Assembly: GCA_937960895.1 (NCBI GenBank)
Contig: CALCJD010000146.1
Span: 62,001 to 126,000 of the forward strand
From: an uncultured Spartobacteria bacterium
GTDB lineage: Bacteria; Verrucomicrobiota; Verrucomicrobiia; Chthoniobacterales; Terrimicrobiaceae
Length of the DNA: 64,000 nucleotides
Direction: 5' to 3'
Of the stretch, positions 42,554 to 52,216 are shown piece after piece; the first letter of the stretch is position 1; every line of letters starts with the position of its first letter. Both the position numbers and the translations under genes were made by a program. The notes beneath the pieces are model-generated. The model was not told where the DNA came from, ran no database searches, and saw nothing but the letters and a program-made list of their open reading frames with translations.

Positions 42554-43693
42554 ATGGCACGCAAACCGGTCATTCGAGAGCTCCCCCCCCTCGACGAACT
42601 TCTCCCGAATTTTGCCGGATTTTCCGACAGCGAGACCAAGATGGTGGCGCTGGCCGGGGTGCTGCGGGACGTGGCAAAGCAGTCCCGCACGGATGCGCCC
42701 CGCCCTTTTTACTCCGTGCGCGAAGTGGCGACCTTTTTTCGCATGAGCGTGTCGGGAGTGGTCAAGGCCTATCAGATTCTCGAGGACGAGGGCCTGTTGA
42801 TCCGCAAGCGCAGCGCCTTCACGGAACTGGCTCCCCTCAAGGGATACAAGAGGGTGGTTCATCGGGGCATTGTGGTGATTCCCATCTGGATGCCCGGCTT
42901 TGTGCACTATCGGGACAGGCGGAGTTTTTTTCTCAGTCTCGAACGGGAGCTGATCCGCTACGGCTACGTGCCCAACATGGTCTTTTACCATCAGGAGGAG
43001 GAAATCAAACCGGACTTCGTTCACCGGGTGCTCAGCCACAAACCCGACTACCTGGTCTGGCTGCAACCCTCCCCCAGCGACTCAACGGCGCTGGAAATGC
43101 TCGGCGATGCCGGCGTGCGGCTGATTGTGCTTTCGGGATTCATCCGGCACCAGTTCCGCGGTCTTCGTTATCGCATGGAATTGGGTCCCGCGCTGCGGAA
43201 GGCCTTCGCCCATTGGCGGAACCTGGGCATCCGCCGGGTCGTCATCCCCACGGAAAACGGTTACACCCGGACCCATGTGGGCTGCGAACCGGGACGGGTG
43301 GCCCATGAGATGGGTCTCGAAGTGGACTATGCCCAGCCCGGCAAACGAACCCTGCGGGAACACGTGGCGGCGATGACGCGCAGTTCCCACACCGGCGTGG
43401 TTTTCGACGAAGACCTCTGGCACTTTTCCCTCTGCGCCCAAGTGCCGGCGGAAGTCGGCACCCTCGTTCGCCGGATCAGAACCCTCGCCCTTCATCCGCT
43501 GAACCTGGCTCCGTCCCATCTCGCCGACAGCACCCTCGACACGATCAAACACGACTGGCAGAGCATCGCCCACCAGGTCGCCCGGAAACTGACCGGACAG
43601 GCCGTTTCCGCCCGCGGTCCCACCGTTTTTGAAGCCCGGTTTCAGGAGGACGTTCCGGCGGAAACCTACGGCACCCACCTGGCAAACCTGTGA
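42554..43693 (+). CDS. GntR-HTH / LacI-like sensor transcriptional regulator (copy 1)
   Basis: A 379-residue regulator. The N-terminal winged helix (about 40-95) is GntR-type: YSVREVATFFRMSVSGVVKAYQILEDEGLL. The C-terminal part resembles a LacI/periplasmic-binding-protein sensor domain (IVVIPIWMPGF, LGDAGVRLIVLSG, GIRRVVIPTENG). This chimera (AraR-like layout) usually senses a sugar. It is divergent from the beta-strand repeat gene with 76 bp between, and is followed by a paralogue at 43745. Both begin with a shared K-x-VIRELP leader. Confidence 0.85.
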   Translation: MARKPVIRELPPLDELLPNFAGFSDSETKMVALAGVLRDVAKQSRTDAPRPFYSVREVATFFRMSVSGVVKAYQILEDEGLLIRKRSAFTELAPLKGYKRVVHRGIVVIPIWMPGFVHYRDRRSFFLSLERELIRYGYVPNMVFYHQEEEIKPDFVHRVLSHKPDYLVWLQPSPSDSTALEMLGDAGVRLIVLSGFIRHQFRGLRYRMELGPALRKAFAHWRNLGIRRVVIPTENGYTRTHVGCEPGRVAHEMGLEVDYAQPGKRTLREHVAAMTRSSHTGVVFDEDLWHFSLCAQVPAEVGTLVRRIRTLALHPLNLAPSHLADSTLDTIKHDWQSIAHQVARKLTGQAVSARGPTVFEARFQEDVPAETYGTHLANL

Positions 43694-43717
43694 TCCCCCG
43701 GCGATGACTCGCCAGAC

Positions 43718-43731
43718 CGCAAACGTTTCGC
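43718..43731. promoter_or_regulatory. Palindromic operator-like site before regulator copy 2
   Basis: CGC-AAACGTTT-CGC has a perfect 8-bp palindromic core centred on CG. That is the form seen in LacI-family operators and in sites of GntR/LacI chimeras. It lies 14 bp before the ATG of the second regulator and could mediate autoregulation. Confidence 0.45.
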
Positions 43732-43744
43732 TACATCCCTCCCC

Positions 43745-44872
43745 ATGGGCCGCAAAGCCGTCATTCGAGAACTTCCGCGATTGATCGACATCCTTCCGGA
43801 TCGCGAGGCCTGGCTGAAAGCCCCGAACCGGGGCCATGCGGTCGAAAAGGGGCTCCGGCGGATCGTGGCCTCGGTGCGGGGGGAGGATCGCCTACCCTTT
43901 TATTCCATGCGGGAGGTCGCGGCGTATTTCGACGCCTCCCTCCGGGCCGTCTCGGCGGCTTATGAGAAACTCAATCAGGAGGGCCTCCTCACCATCGTGC
44001 GCGGCTCGAAAACCATCCTCGAAGGCCGCCGCCAGGCTCCCAAAACGCCCCTTCGCGGCGTGGTCGGCGTCCCCATCGCCCTGCCCTCCTTTTTGTACGG
44101 CAACAATCCGCGTCAGCTGTTCATCCTCTTCGAGGAGGAACTCCGCCGGCTCAACTACGTGGTGGATTTCATCTTTTACGCCACCGGCTCCGACGACACC
44201 CACCAATTGGCGGAACGCCTGCTGTCCCATGATCTCGACACGGCGGTGTGGATCGGACCGCCCCAGACGATGAAGGAGGCCATTCTTCGCCTGGACGACG
44301 CCGGAATCCCCCAGGTGATCATGTGTGACGGCCCCGCCATGCTCCCTCTCCAGGGATACACCCTCGATCTCGACCGGGGGTTCCGGGAAGCCGCCGCCGG
44401 CTGGCACAAAAAAGGGCTTCGTTCCGTCCATCTGGTCGGACCCACCCGAAGCCTGGCGCCTCATTTTTTGCGAAAAATCCGCGCGGCCTATTCCCTCAGG
44501 GGGTTTCGCGTCACCGAGGGCTTCTGCGAACCCGACGAATTCTTCTCCCGGATTGAGCGTGTTCCGGCCTCCACCGGCCTCGTGTTCCTGGAGCATTTTC
44601 ATTACGAAATGCTCTGCAACCACGACTGGCGGACCATGCGCGACCTCTTCCTCCGCCATCGCACCCTGTTGGCCCAGGGCCCCGTCCATCATCATGCCTT
44701 CCACGGAACGCGGATCCCGGCGGACACCCTGGACCTTCGCTTTTCGGAAATCGCCGTGCGGCTGGCGCGGGACATCACCACCCGGGCCTACCTTGATCCC
44801 GCCAACGACACCACCTTTGCCACGCACTGGGCGCCCGACTGCGACCTGGGGTCGGTGCGGAGGGAAATCTGA
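43745..44872 (+). CDS. GntR-HTH / LacI-like sensor transcriptional regulator (copy 2)
   Basis: A 375-residue paralogue of the preceding gene with the same layout. It starts MGRKAVIRELP, has a GntR-like winged helix (YSMREVAAYFDASLRAVSAAYEKLNQEGLL) and then a LacI-like sensor domain (GVVGVPIALPSF, LDDAGIPQVIMCDG, GLRSVHLVGPT). The two copies are clearly diverged, so they may sense different ligands. The alpha-mannosidase gene starts 79 bp downstream on the same strand and is the likely target. Confidence 0.85.
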   Translation: MGRKAVIRELPRLIDILPDREAWLKAPNRGHAVEKGLRRIVASVRGEDRLPFYSMREVAAYFDASLRAVSAAYEKLNQEGLLTIVRGSKTILEGRRQAPKTPLRGVVGVPIALPSFLYGNNPRQLFILFEEELRRLNYVVDFIFYATGSDDTHQLAERLLSHDLDTAVWIGPPQTMKEAILRLDDAGIPQVIMCDGPAMLPLQGYTLDLDRGFREAAAGWHKKGLRSVHLVGPTRSLAPHFLRKIRAAYSLRGFRVTEGFCEPDEFFSRIERVPASTGLVFLEHFHYEMLCNHDWRTMRDLFLRHRTLLAQGPVHHHAFHGTRIPADTLDLRFSEIAVRLARDITTRAYLDPANDTTFATHWAPDCDLGSVRREI

Positions 44873-44880
44873 ACCCCCGC

Positions 44881-44894
44881 GTTCGCGCGCGAAC
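44881..44894. promoter_or_regulatory. Perfect 14-bp palindrome before the alpha-mannosidase gene
   Basis: GTTCGCGCGCGAAC is a perfect palindrome lying 8 bp after the regulator stop and 57 bp before the alpha-mannosidase start. Its position suits an operator for one of the adjacent regulators. Confidence 0.45.
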
Positions 44895-44951
44895 TGTTCC
44901 GCATCTGTCTGGTTTGGCGGCGTATTTCGTCGGCCGGAATGATGCGTCCGC

Positions 44952-47798
44952 ATGACCCCGATTCCCGCGCATTACATCTCGGGCACCCATTGGGACCGTG
45001 AATGGTACCGCCCCTTCCAGGAATTCCGGTTCCTGCTCGTCAGCCTCGTGGACGAACTGCTCGAAACCATGGAGACGAATCCCGATTTTCGATTTTTCCA
45101 GCTCGACGGGCAGACCTGCATCCTGGACGACTACCTGGAAATCCGGCCGGAAAACCGCACGCGGCTGGAGGCTCTCATTCGGGACGGCCGGCTGCTGATC
45201 GGCCCCTGGTTCACCATGCCGGATCTGTTTTGTGTCGGGCAGGAGGCCCTCATCCGCAATCTCCTCCTGGGTGCGACGATCTGCCGCGAGTGGAACACCG
45301 AACCCATGCCGGTGGGCTTTGTGTGCGACATGTTCGGCCACCCCTCGCAACTGCCCCAGATTTTGGCCGGCTTTGGATACCGCGATTGTGTGCTGGGACG
45401 CGGAACAAACGAGTCCACCACCCCCCCCTTCTTCACCTGGGAGGCTCCGGACGGCTCGCAGGTGCTGGTTTTCAAACTTCAGGACGCCAACGGCTATGGG
45501 GCCTTTGCCCTGCCCCGGGCCACGGTGGAAAAACGCAAGCTCTTCATCATGCAAACGATGAAGGAATTTGTGCGCGAACTGAACGGGGCGGCCGGCGATC
45601 CCGCACGCGAACGCGAGGTGCGGCAGCGTCATTTCCGGAAGGAAATTTCGGCCTATGTGCGTCACGAAATCTCCCGGGGCGGTCCCGTGCTCTGCCTCAT
45701 GGACTCGATGGACCACATTCCGCCCGCCTCGGAAGTGGGCGGCTACCTCGCCATGCTGCACGAAGCCTGTCCGGAAATTCGTGCCGAACACTCCAGCCTG
45801 CCGCGCTTTTTTGCCGAAGCCCGGACCCTTTTGAAGGATCCCCCCGTCCGTCGCGGGGAGCTGCGGGAACCCAGCCGGCAGCGCAGCGAATACCTCTGGC
45901 TCATTCCCAACTGTCCCTCCGCGCGTGTCGGACTGAAGCTGGCCAACGACGCCTGCCAGAATCTCCTGGAGCGGTGGGCCGATCCGCTCACCGCCATCGC
46001 CAATCTCGAGGGTGCCTCCATTCCCCGCCGGCATCTTCGCGTGGCCTGGAAATATCTTCTTCTCAATCACGCCCACGACTCCATCTGCGGCTGTTCGATC
46101 GACCAGGTCCATCGCGACATGATGTACCGCTTCGATCAGTGCCGCGTGCTGGCGGAGCAGCTTCGGGCGCAGGCGATCGGCCATCTCACGGCGTCGAGCA
46201 CCGAACTGGCGCGTCACCCCGGCGAATTCACCCTCACCCTCGTGAATCCGCTGCCCGAAGCCCGGAACGAAGTCGAGGTGTTTGCGGTCGACCTGCCGCC
46301 CGACTATCCGGCGGAATTCCGCGAGTCGTTTTTCTCCCATCCGCTGAAGGCCTTCACGCTGGAGACCGCCGACGGCGAGCCGGTGCCCTACCAGCGCCTG
46401 GAACAGATCCCCCTGACCAACGAACGCTCCCGCCACGCGCAATATTGCTTCCAGAGCGACGGACCCTTCACCAGGGTGCGCGTGGCCGCCCGGGTGCCGC
46501 TCCCGGGGCTCGGATTTACATCGCTCCGCGTCGTGCCCTCACCCACTCCCGTCCGGTCCCACGGATCCCTGCGCACGGGCCCTCTGAGCGCGGCCAATGA
46601 ATTTTTGGAAATCCGCCCGGGCCCCGGCGGCACCCTGGCGCTTCGGGACAAACGGTCCGGGGAAGAATACCGGGATCTCTTCCAACTGGAGGACCGCAGC
46701 GAAACCGGCGACGGCTGGTTCCATGTTCACTCGCCCAATGACACCCTGATCCTCTCCGGTTTGAGTGAAGCGCAGGCGGAAGTCGTCCACGACGGCCCCT
46801 CTCTGGTGGGTTTCCGCGCACGGGTGCAGCTGAGACTTCCCTCCCGCTACGACGGGCACCGCCAGACTCCGCTGGAACACCGGACCCCCCTGGAAGTCCA
46901 AATCGACTACATCCTGCGCGCAGGCGCCCCCGCCGTCGACGTGGACGTGCGGGTCGGGAACACCTGCCGCGATCATCGCCTCCGCCTGCTGCTTCCCACC
47001 GACTGCCCGGAAGCCTCCACCTACCTCGCCCATCAGGCCTTCGACTTTGTCGAACGACCCGTCCCGATCGACCCGCAAACCGCGGACTGGCAGGAAAGCG
47101 AAATCGCCGAGAAACCCTTTCTGGACATTCAGGCCGTGCAGGCCGGACAACGCGGGCTGGCGCTGCTCTCCGCCGGAGGCGTGCACGAGGGCGGCGTCGC
47201 CGACGACCGGCGCCGCACCATGCATTTCACCCTGCTGCGCGCGTTCCGCCAGACCATTGCCACGGGAGGCGAGGAGGGGGGACAGGAACTCGGCGTCCGC
47301 CGCTTCCGCTTTCGGCTGCTGCCGTTTTCGGGGAGATTTCCCCGCTCGGAAGCCCTCGCCCAGCTGGCCCGCCTGCAGACCGGAATTTTCACCCGCCAGA
47401 CCGGCCCCCGTCCCTCCGGGTTTCCCCCGATGGAGGGAAACCAACCGGCCACCCGGGGGTTTCTCGAGGCATTGACGGGTACGCTCCCGGTCTCCGCCAT
47501 CAAGGCTCCCGAAAGCGGCCCGGGGCTCGTCGTCCGTCTCTGGAATCCCCATCCGCACGAAGCGAGGGAAACGCTGCGCTTTCACCGTCCGGTGACCGCC
47601 GTCTCCCCTCTCGATCTCGCGGAACGTCCGGCGGCTTCCTGCCGCGCGGAAATCCGCAACCGTCACGAGGTGACAATCACCGCGGCACCGCACGCCATCG
47701 TCACGGTTCGGGTGGAACTCGACACCTCCCGCCGAGACTTCCCGTCACGTCCAACAAGTAACCATTTGGATACTTTTTTTAACAGCCGGCTGGATTAA
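44952..47798 (+). CDS. Alpha-mannosidase, glycoside hydrolase family 38
   Basis: A 948-residue enzyme of full GH38 length. The zinc site is visible as HWDREW (His13, Asp15) and HAHDSICGC (373-381). The nucleophile region CDMFGHPSQLP contains Asp126. The middle and C-terminal beta-sandwich domains follow, with QIDYILRAGAPAVDVDV. No signal peptide is present, so it is probably cytoplasmic, like MngB, which cleaves imported mannosides. Two regulators lie upstream and an enolase-superfamily gene 54 bp downstream, suggesting a mannose-containing-sugar utilisation operon. Confidence 0.93.
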   Translation: MTPIPAHYISGTHWDREWYRPFQEFRFLLVSLVDELLETMETNPDFRFFQLDGQTCILDDYLEIRPENRTRLEALIRDGRLLIGPWFTMPDLFCVGQEALIRNLLLGATICREWNTEPMPVGFVCDMFGHPSQLPQILAGFGYRDCVLGRGTNESTTPPFFTWEAPDGSQVLVFKLQDANGYGAFALPRATVEKRKLFIMQTMKEFVRELNGAAGDPAREREVRQRHFRKEISAYVRHEISRGGPVLCLMDSMDHIPPASEVGGYLAMLHEACPEIRAEHSSLPRFFAEARTLLKDPPVRRGELREPSRQRSEYLWLIPNCPSARVGLKLANDACQNLLERWADPLTAIANLEGASIPRRHLRVAWKYLLLNHAHDSICGCSIDQVHRDMMYRFDQCRVLAEQLRAQAIGHLTASSTELARHPGEFTLTLVNPLPEARNEVEVFAVDLPPDYPAEFRESFFSHPLKAFTLETADGEPVPYQRLEQIPLTNERSRHAQYCFQSDGPFTRVRVAARVPLPGLGFTSLRVVPSPTPVRSHGSLRTGPLSAANEFLEIRPGPGGTLALRDKRSGEEYRDLFQLEDRSETGDGWFHVHSPNDTLILSGLSEAQAEVVHDGPSLVGFRARVQLRLPSRYDGHRQTPLEHRTPLEVQIDYILRAGAPAVDVDVRVGNTCRDHRLRLLLPTDCPEASTYLAHQAFDFVERPVPIDPQTADWQESEIAEKPFLDIQAVQAGQRGLALLSAGGVHEGGVADDRRRTMHFTLLRAFRQTIATGGEEGGQELGVRRFRFRLLPFSGRFPRSEALAQLARLQTGIFTRQTGPRPSGFPPMEGNQPATRGFLEALTGTLPVSAIKAPESGPGLVVRLWNPHPHEARETLRFHRPVTAVSPLDLAERPAASCRAEIRNRHEVTITAAPHAIVTVRVELDTSRRDFPSRPTSNHLDTFFNSRLD

Positions 47799-47852
47799 AT
47801 TGCCGTTCTGCGTATTTCTCGGATGGACCGCACAATCCCAGAGGTACGCCTT

Positions 47853-49115
47853 ATGAATTTTTCCGAAACCAGGGTGCTTTCCGCACGGGTGGAATTTTTT
47901 CCCCAAAAATTCCGCGTGCCCATGCGCCTCAGTTCCGGTCTGATCGAGACCATCACCGAGGCCCGCGCGACCGTCCGGGTGCGGGTGGGCTCCCTGGAGG
48001 GGGAAGGCCGGGGTTCCATCTATCTCAGCGATCTCTGGTCCTGGCCGGATCCCTCCCGCTCTCACGAACAACGTGACGCCATCCTTCGCAAACTTTGCAC
48101 CCGCATTGCCGCTGAGCTCCCGAACCTGACGGGAGCGGAGGCACACCCGCTGGAACTCGGGCTCAGGCTTCACCGGGCCATTTGCGACGAACAGGACGAA
48201 ATCCCCACCCTCGCGCGGGCCATGTGCACCGCCCCCTTTGACGCGGCCATTCACGACGCCGTCGGATACGCCACGGGGCTCTCGGCTTTTGCGTTTTACA
48301 GTGAACCGGTCGCCATTCCCTCGGCGGATTCCCATTTCGGGGACGGCGCCTGCGCCGCCATCAGCGACCTTTTGCAGTCTCCCGCGGAGGCGATCGAAGG
48401 CTGCCTGATCGTCAACGCCCACGACGACCTTGGCGAACCCTTCGCCCGGGAGCTGCGCCGATTCGGCTACCGTCGCATCAAGGTCAAACTGCTGGGGCGC
48501 AACAAGGAGGACGACGCCCGTCTCACCGCCAACGCCTACCGGGCCGCCCGAGAATCCGGGGTGCCGTCCATCCGGCTCAGCGTCGACAGCAATGAAGCCC
48601 ACGCCAACGCCGACGCGGTGCTCGAGTATCTCGTCGAACTGGAAAAAACCGACCCCGAGGCCTATGCCGCCCTGGATTACCTGGAGCAACCCACCAGCCG
48701 CGATATTGTCAACCATGCCTTTGACTGGCGGGCGGTCTCCGCGCGGAAACCCGTGATGATCGACGAGGGCCTGACCAGCCTGGAACGGCTGCCGCTGGCC
48801 ATCGAACAGGGGTGGAGCGGACTCGCCCTCAAGACCTGCAAGGGTCACAGTTTCGTCCTGATGGTCGCTGCGTGGGCCAGACGCCATGGATGGCAATTGA
48901 CGATGCAGGATCTGACCAATCCCGGCCTCGCCGCGATTCATTCGTACCTGCTGGCCGCCCGGCTGCCGCTGCTCGGGGGCATCGAGCTGAACTCCCCGCA
49001 ATTCACCCCACACGCCAACGAACCCTGGCTTCCCCGCTTGGCCCCGCTATTCGACGTCCGCGACGGCTTCCATCGGCTGCCGACCGACGTTCCGGGTCTG
49101 GGGTCAAGGTTGTAA
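47853..49115 (+). CDS. Enolase-superfamily (mandelate racemase/muconate lactonizing type) enzyme
   Basis: A 420-residue TIM-barrel enzyme. The KxK base pair is IKVKLLG (Lys210, Lys212). Metal ligands fit SVDSNEAH (Asp245), YLEQPT and MIDEGL, and a late lysine sits in LKTCKGHS. This is the MLE/MR subgroup, which abstracts a proton next to a carboxylate. Members include dipeptide epimerases, o-succinylbenzoate synthases and sugar-acid dehydratases. The mannosidase neighbour favours sugar-acid chemistry but does not prove it. ATG at 47853 has a GAGG site 8 bases upstream; an ATG at 47823 is less likely. Confidence 0.82.
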   Translation: MNFSETRVLSARVEFFPQKFRVPMRLSSGLIETITEARATVRVRVGSLEGEGRGSIYLSDLWSWPDPSRSHEQRDAILRKLCTRIAAELPNLTGAEAHPLELGLRLHRAICDEQDEIPTLARAMCTAPFDAAIHDAVGYATGLSAFAFYSEPVAIPSADSHFGDGACAAISDLLQSPAEAIEGCLIVNAHDDLGEPFARELRRFGYRRIKVKLLGRNKEDDARLTANAYRAARESGVPSIRLSVDSNEAHANADAVLEYLVELEKTDPEAYAALDYLEQPTSRDIVNHAFDWRAVSARKPVMIDEGLTSLERLPLAIEQGWSGLALKTCKGHSFVLMVAAWARRHGWQLTMQDLTNPGLAAIHSYLLAARLPLLGGIELNSPQFTPHANEPWLPRLAPLFDVRDGFHRLPTDVPGLGSRL

Positions 49116-49131
49116 TCGATTTCCGCGCGGC

Positions 49132-49788
49132 TCAGAAGCCGGGCCAGGGCACACCCCAGAGGGTTGGAGACCGTTGGGGTTTCGGTGGCGTTTTTGGTGC
49201 CAGCAGACGGCAGACCCCGGCAAAACTCAGGCTGCACTGCAGGCGGCGCTGGGTCTTGCCGTCAATCTTGGGGTTGAGCGTGATGGTGGCTTCCGTGAAG
49301 GGCGGCCGATTCTTGACGGCCTGGGCCCGGACCCGGGCCTGCTCCGGACTGAGCGAACGGTCCTTGATGACGGCGTCCAGCTTTTCCAGATCCGCCCGTG
49401 TGATGCCGCCCCAGAGTTTGCGCCACGCCGCCGGTTCCACCCGCACGGCGGCGATGGCGACGATTTTTCGCCCCCCGTCGCCGTCCTCCCAATAGCCGAT
49501 GACGAGCCAGAACGGTTCGTTGATGTCAAACTGGCGGAGGGCATCGCCCAAATCCACGGGTCCCCTGTAACGCGCCGTCTTGGGGTTCACCGGAATGCCG
49601 CCAAAGCGCCTGTTGGCGGCGGCGGGGATGTCCCATTTTTGCGTGTAGGTTTTGGGCCGGTAACCGTCAAAAAAGGTGTCCCGCACCCATTGTTCAAAAA
49701 CCACGCCGTGGTGCTGACGTTCGGCGGCCGGGGCCTGACCGCAGAGGATCAGCAAAAGCAGGGCGACGGATCGTGGCAAGGCAGACAC
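49132..49788 (-). CDS. Secreted protein of unknown function
   Basis: A 218-residue protein starting at a GTG, with a signal peptide (VALLLLILCGQAPAAE). The mature part begins RQHHGVVFEQWVRDTFF and includes YTQKWDIPAAAN, PVDLGDALRQF, WLVIGYWEDG and a positively charged C-terminal third. The first motifs recall restriction-endonuclease-like folds, but I cannot place a full PD-(D/E)XK site, so no function is assigned. The much longer open frame upstream is the shadow of the FUSC gene. It is divergent from that gene with 147 bp between. Confidence 0.65.
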   Translation of the reverse strand: MSALPRSVALLLLILCGQAPAAERQHHGVVFEQWVRDTFFDGYRPKTYTQKWDIPAAANRRFGGIPVNPKTARYRGPVDLGDALRQFDINEPFWLVIGYWEDGDGGRKIVAIAAVRVEPAAWRKLWGGITRADLEKLDAVIKDRSLSPEQARVRAQAVKNRPPFTEATITLNPKIDGKTQRRLQCSLSFAGVCRLLAPKTPPKPQRSPTLWGVPWPGF

Positions 49789-49935
49789 CGGGACGCACTC
49801 TAGGGCCCTGTTCCGAAACCGGCAAGCCGGCGGGAGGAAAGGCCGGCAGCCCTGCAGCCCGCACCGTCCGCAGACGGCCTGTCCCCGTCGTCCGCCGCAT
49901 TGACACTCCCCGTCCCCGACGGTGTAGTGACGGCA

Positions 49936-52134
49936 ATGCCAGACGCCCTTCGCGCCGTGTTTTGCGATCCCGCCTTCCGCTATGGACTGAAGTTCGGGCT
50001 GGCCGGCGTTGTGGCGGTTTTCATCGCGCTGGCGCTGCGGCTGGAGGAGCCGACCTGGGCGCTCTTCACGGTCTTCGTGCTGATGATTGCGCAGTTTGTG
50101 GGCGCCATCGCAGAGAAATCCATCTTTCGCATCATCGGCACGACCCTCGGCGCCGTTCTGGGCTATCTGGTGACGGCCGGTTTCGAGCAGCAGCCGGTGG
50201 TGTTTCTCCTGCTGGTCGGCGGAGTGGTCGGATTCTGCACAGCCATGTTCGGGCAAAGCCGCTATCCGTATGCGTTCCTGCTCTGCGGGCTCACCATGAC
50301 CGTGGTGACCAGCAACGGACTCAACAATCCGGACTTCTCCTGGCAGTTCGCCCTGTGGCGCATTGAGGAGGTCACCCTCGGCATCCTTGTGGCCATCGTG
50401 GTGCAAAGCCTCATCTGGCCGCGTTTCGCGCGCGTGGAGTTTGCCCGGAGCACCCGGGAGGCCTTTGCCGACCTGCGCGCCTGCTTCCAGGACAGCGCAA
50501 ATTCGGTCTTTGCCGGCGGCAGCGAGGAGGCCGTGCGCCGGGCGGAGGATTTTCCCGCCCGCATCTCCACGCTGCGCGGGCTGCTGGATTTCGGCGCACG
50601 GGAAAGCCAGTATTTCCGCGACCGGCTTCCGACCTATTTCGAAATCACCTCCTGCCTTTCCCGGATCGCCTCCGCCATCGCCACCCTGTCCCGGTCCGTG
50701 CCGCCGGATTCCTTCTACGCGGCCAAGGTCCGTGCGGAAGCCGAGGCCGTGCATCAGGCGCTCGGCGACGCCCTGGCCGATCTCGCGGAGGAAACCTCGG
50801 CTCCGGAGACCCGCGCCCGGCATCGCAGGCATCTGCAGGAAGCCTTCGGCACCCTGGAGGCGCGGTTGAAGGAGCTGCGCCACGACCCCCGGCTTTTTGA
50901 TCTGCCGCCGGACGAAACCCTCGCCTTCGGGCTGCACCTGCTGGCCGCCGACGAAATCCGTCAGCAAATCGAGCGGGCCCACGAGTTGCTCGATTCGCTG
51001 CCGTCCCCCGGGGATTTGCGCGCCACGCGCGAACCGGAACCGTTCGTCTCGCCCGTTCCCCCGCCCTTCTGGATCCGCAGCGGCATCAAGTCGGGGATCG
51101 CCGTGGTGGTGGCCCTCATCCTTGACAACTGGCTCCAGCCTCCGGGCGGCTCGATGCTGGTGCTGGGCGCCTGGGTCATGACCTCGCTCAACGCCACAAG
51201 CCCCGGAGGACGCGGCGACTGGCGCGCGTTTCATTACGTCATCTACTCGATTCTCGTGCTGATGGCCGTCAGCCTGATCCTTCTGGCCATCCGCCCGCTG
51301 CTGTCGAGCTATGCGGTGATGAACACCATCATTTTCGTGTGGTTGTTCATCTGGGGGTATCTGACCTTCCACACCCGCGGCATAACCATCCCGATGCAGA
51401 TGGCCATGCTGATGATCGTCGGCATTCTGGGGCTCAACGGTCAGGAACCGATTTCCTTCCGGGCGATCTCGGACTTTTTCTTCGGGCTCGCCTTTTCCGT
51501 CGTGCTGGCGGCATTGATCCAGCGGCTGATCTGGCCCTCCCTTCCGCAATGGGAACTTCGCGACCGCCTCGTCGAACTGCTCCGGCTCTGCCGGCGGATA
51601 CTAACCGACGGTCCGTCCGCGCTCCCGCTCTGGCAGAAGACCCGCATTGCCCTCATCCCCGGCGAGGCCAGCGTGCGCATCGCGCGGCTGACCGCCCCGG
51701 TGGTTCCGGAGGGAGAGCGGGAGCGGCTGGGTTCCTACCTCAACATCCTGCGCCGTGTGGGCGCCCAGCTTTCCCTCGCCGTCGGCCGGATTCCCCCGCT
51801 TTTGCCCGCCGAACACGCCGACGAAGGGCGGCGTCAGGTGGCCGGACTCGAGGCCGAATTGCAGCGTCACCTCTCCGCGCATGAAGCCTCATTGCTTGAG
51901 GCCGGGCCGCCCGAGGTCGACGCCCAAAAACTCGGCGAACTTCTCGCCGGCTGGCGCCGCTGGATCAGCGAACTCCGTGTCTGGATGCTGCACCGGGATT
52001 TTCCCGCCCACGAGATCGTCCGTCTGGTCGGTCTCTCCAGCCGCTACGAGGAGGCCGGAAAGGACTTGATCCAGGCCGGCGAGGAAGCCCGGCGCCTGCG
52101 CCTCTCGCATTACATGGGGGATTATTCGCTGTAA
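49936..52134 (+). CDS. FUSC-family (AaeB/YccS-like) membrane transporter
   Basis: A 732-residue inner-membrane protein with two sets of about six TM helices (roughly residues 20-165 and 380-530). Each is followed by a cytoplasmic helical domain, the classical layout of fusaric acid resistance/aromatic acid exporters. Repeated features are GLKFGLAGVVAVFIAL and GIKSGIAVVVALIL at the starts of the two halves, and QSLIWPRF and QRLIWPSL at their ends. The exported substrate is unknown. ATG at 49936 was chosen; a GTG 9 bp upstream is possible. Confidence 0.88.
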   Translation: MPDALRAVFCDPAFRYGLKFGLAGVVAVFIALALRLEEPTWALFTVFVLMIAQFVGAIAEKSIFRIIGTTLGAVLGYLVTAGFEQQPVVFLLLVGGVVGFCTAMFGQSRYPYAFLLCGLTMTVVTSNGLNNPDFSWQFALWRIEEVTLGILVAIVVQSLIWPRFARVEFARSTREAFADLRACFQDSANSVFAGGSEEAVRRAEDFPARISTLRGLLDFGARESQYFRDRLPTYFEITSCLSRIASAIATLSRSVPPDSFYAAKVRAEAEAVHQALGDALADLAEETSAPETRARHRRHLQEAFGTLEARLKELRHDPRLFDLPPDETLAFGLHLLAADEIRQQIERAHELLDSLPSPGDLRATREPEPFVSPVPPPFWIRSGIKSGIAVVVALILDNWLQPPGGSMLVLGAWVMTSLNATSPGGRGDWRAFHYVIYSILVLMAVSLILLAIRPLLSSYAVMNTIIFVWLFIWGYLTFHTRGITIPMQMAMLMIVGILGLNGQEPISFRAISDFFFGLAFSVVLAALIQRLIWPSLPQWELRDRLVELLRLCRRILTDGPSALPLWQKTRIALIPGEASVRIARLTAPVVPEGERERLGSYLNILRRVGAQLSLAVGRIPPLLPAEHADEGRRQVAGLEAELQRHLSAHEASLLEAGPPEVDAQKLGELLAGWRRWISELRVWMLHRDFPAHEIVRLVGLSSRYEEAGKDLIQAGEEARRLRLSHYMGDYSL

Positions 52135-52135
52135 G

Positions 52136-52164
52136 GGGAGAACCCGCGCGGATGCGCGTCTCCC
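52136..52164. terminator. Hairpin after the FUSC gene
   Basis: GGGAGA...TCTCCC (52136-52141 and 52159-52164) encloses CGCGC-ggat-GCGCG. It starts 2 bp after the FUSC stop, in the gap shared with the convergent L,D-transpeptidase gene. No U-tract follows on either strand, so it is a weak terminator candidate or a 3'-end stabiliser. Confidence 0.4.
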
Positions 52165-52216
52165 GTCCGCCCCCCCCGACCACCGATCCTCCGGCGGCAC
52201 TCCTCCCCGGGGAGGG

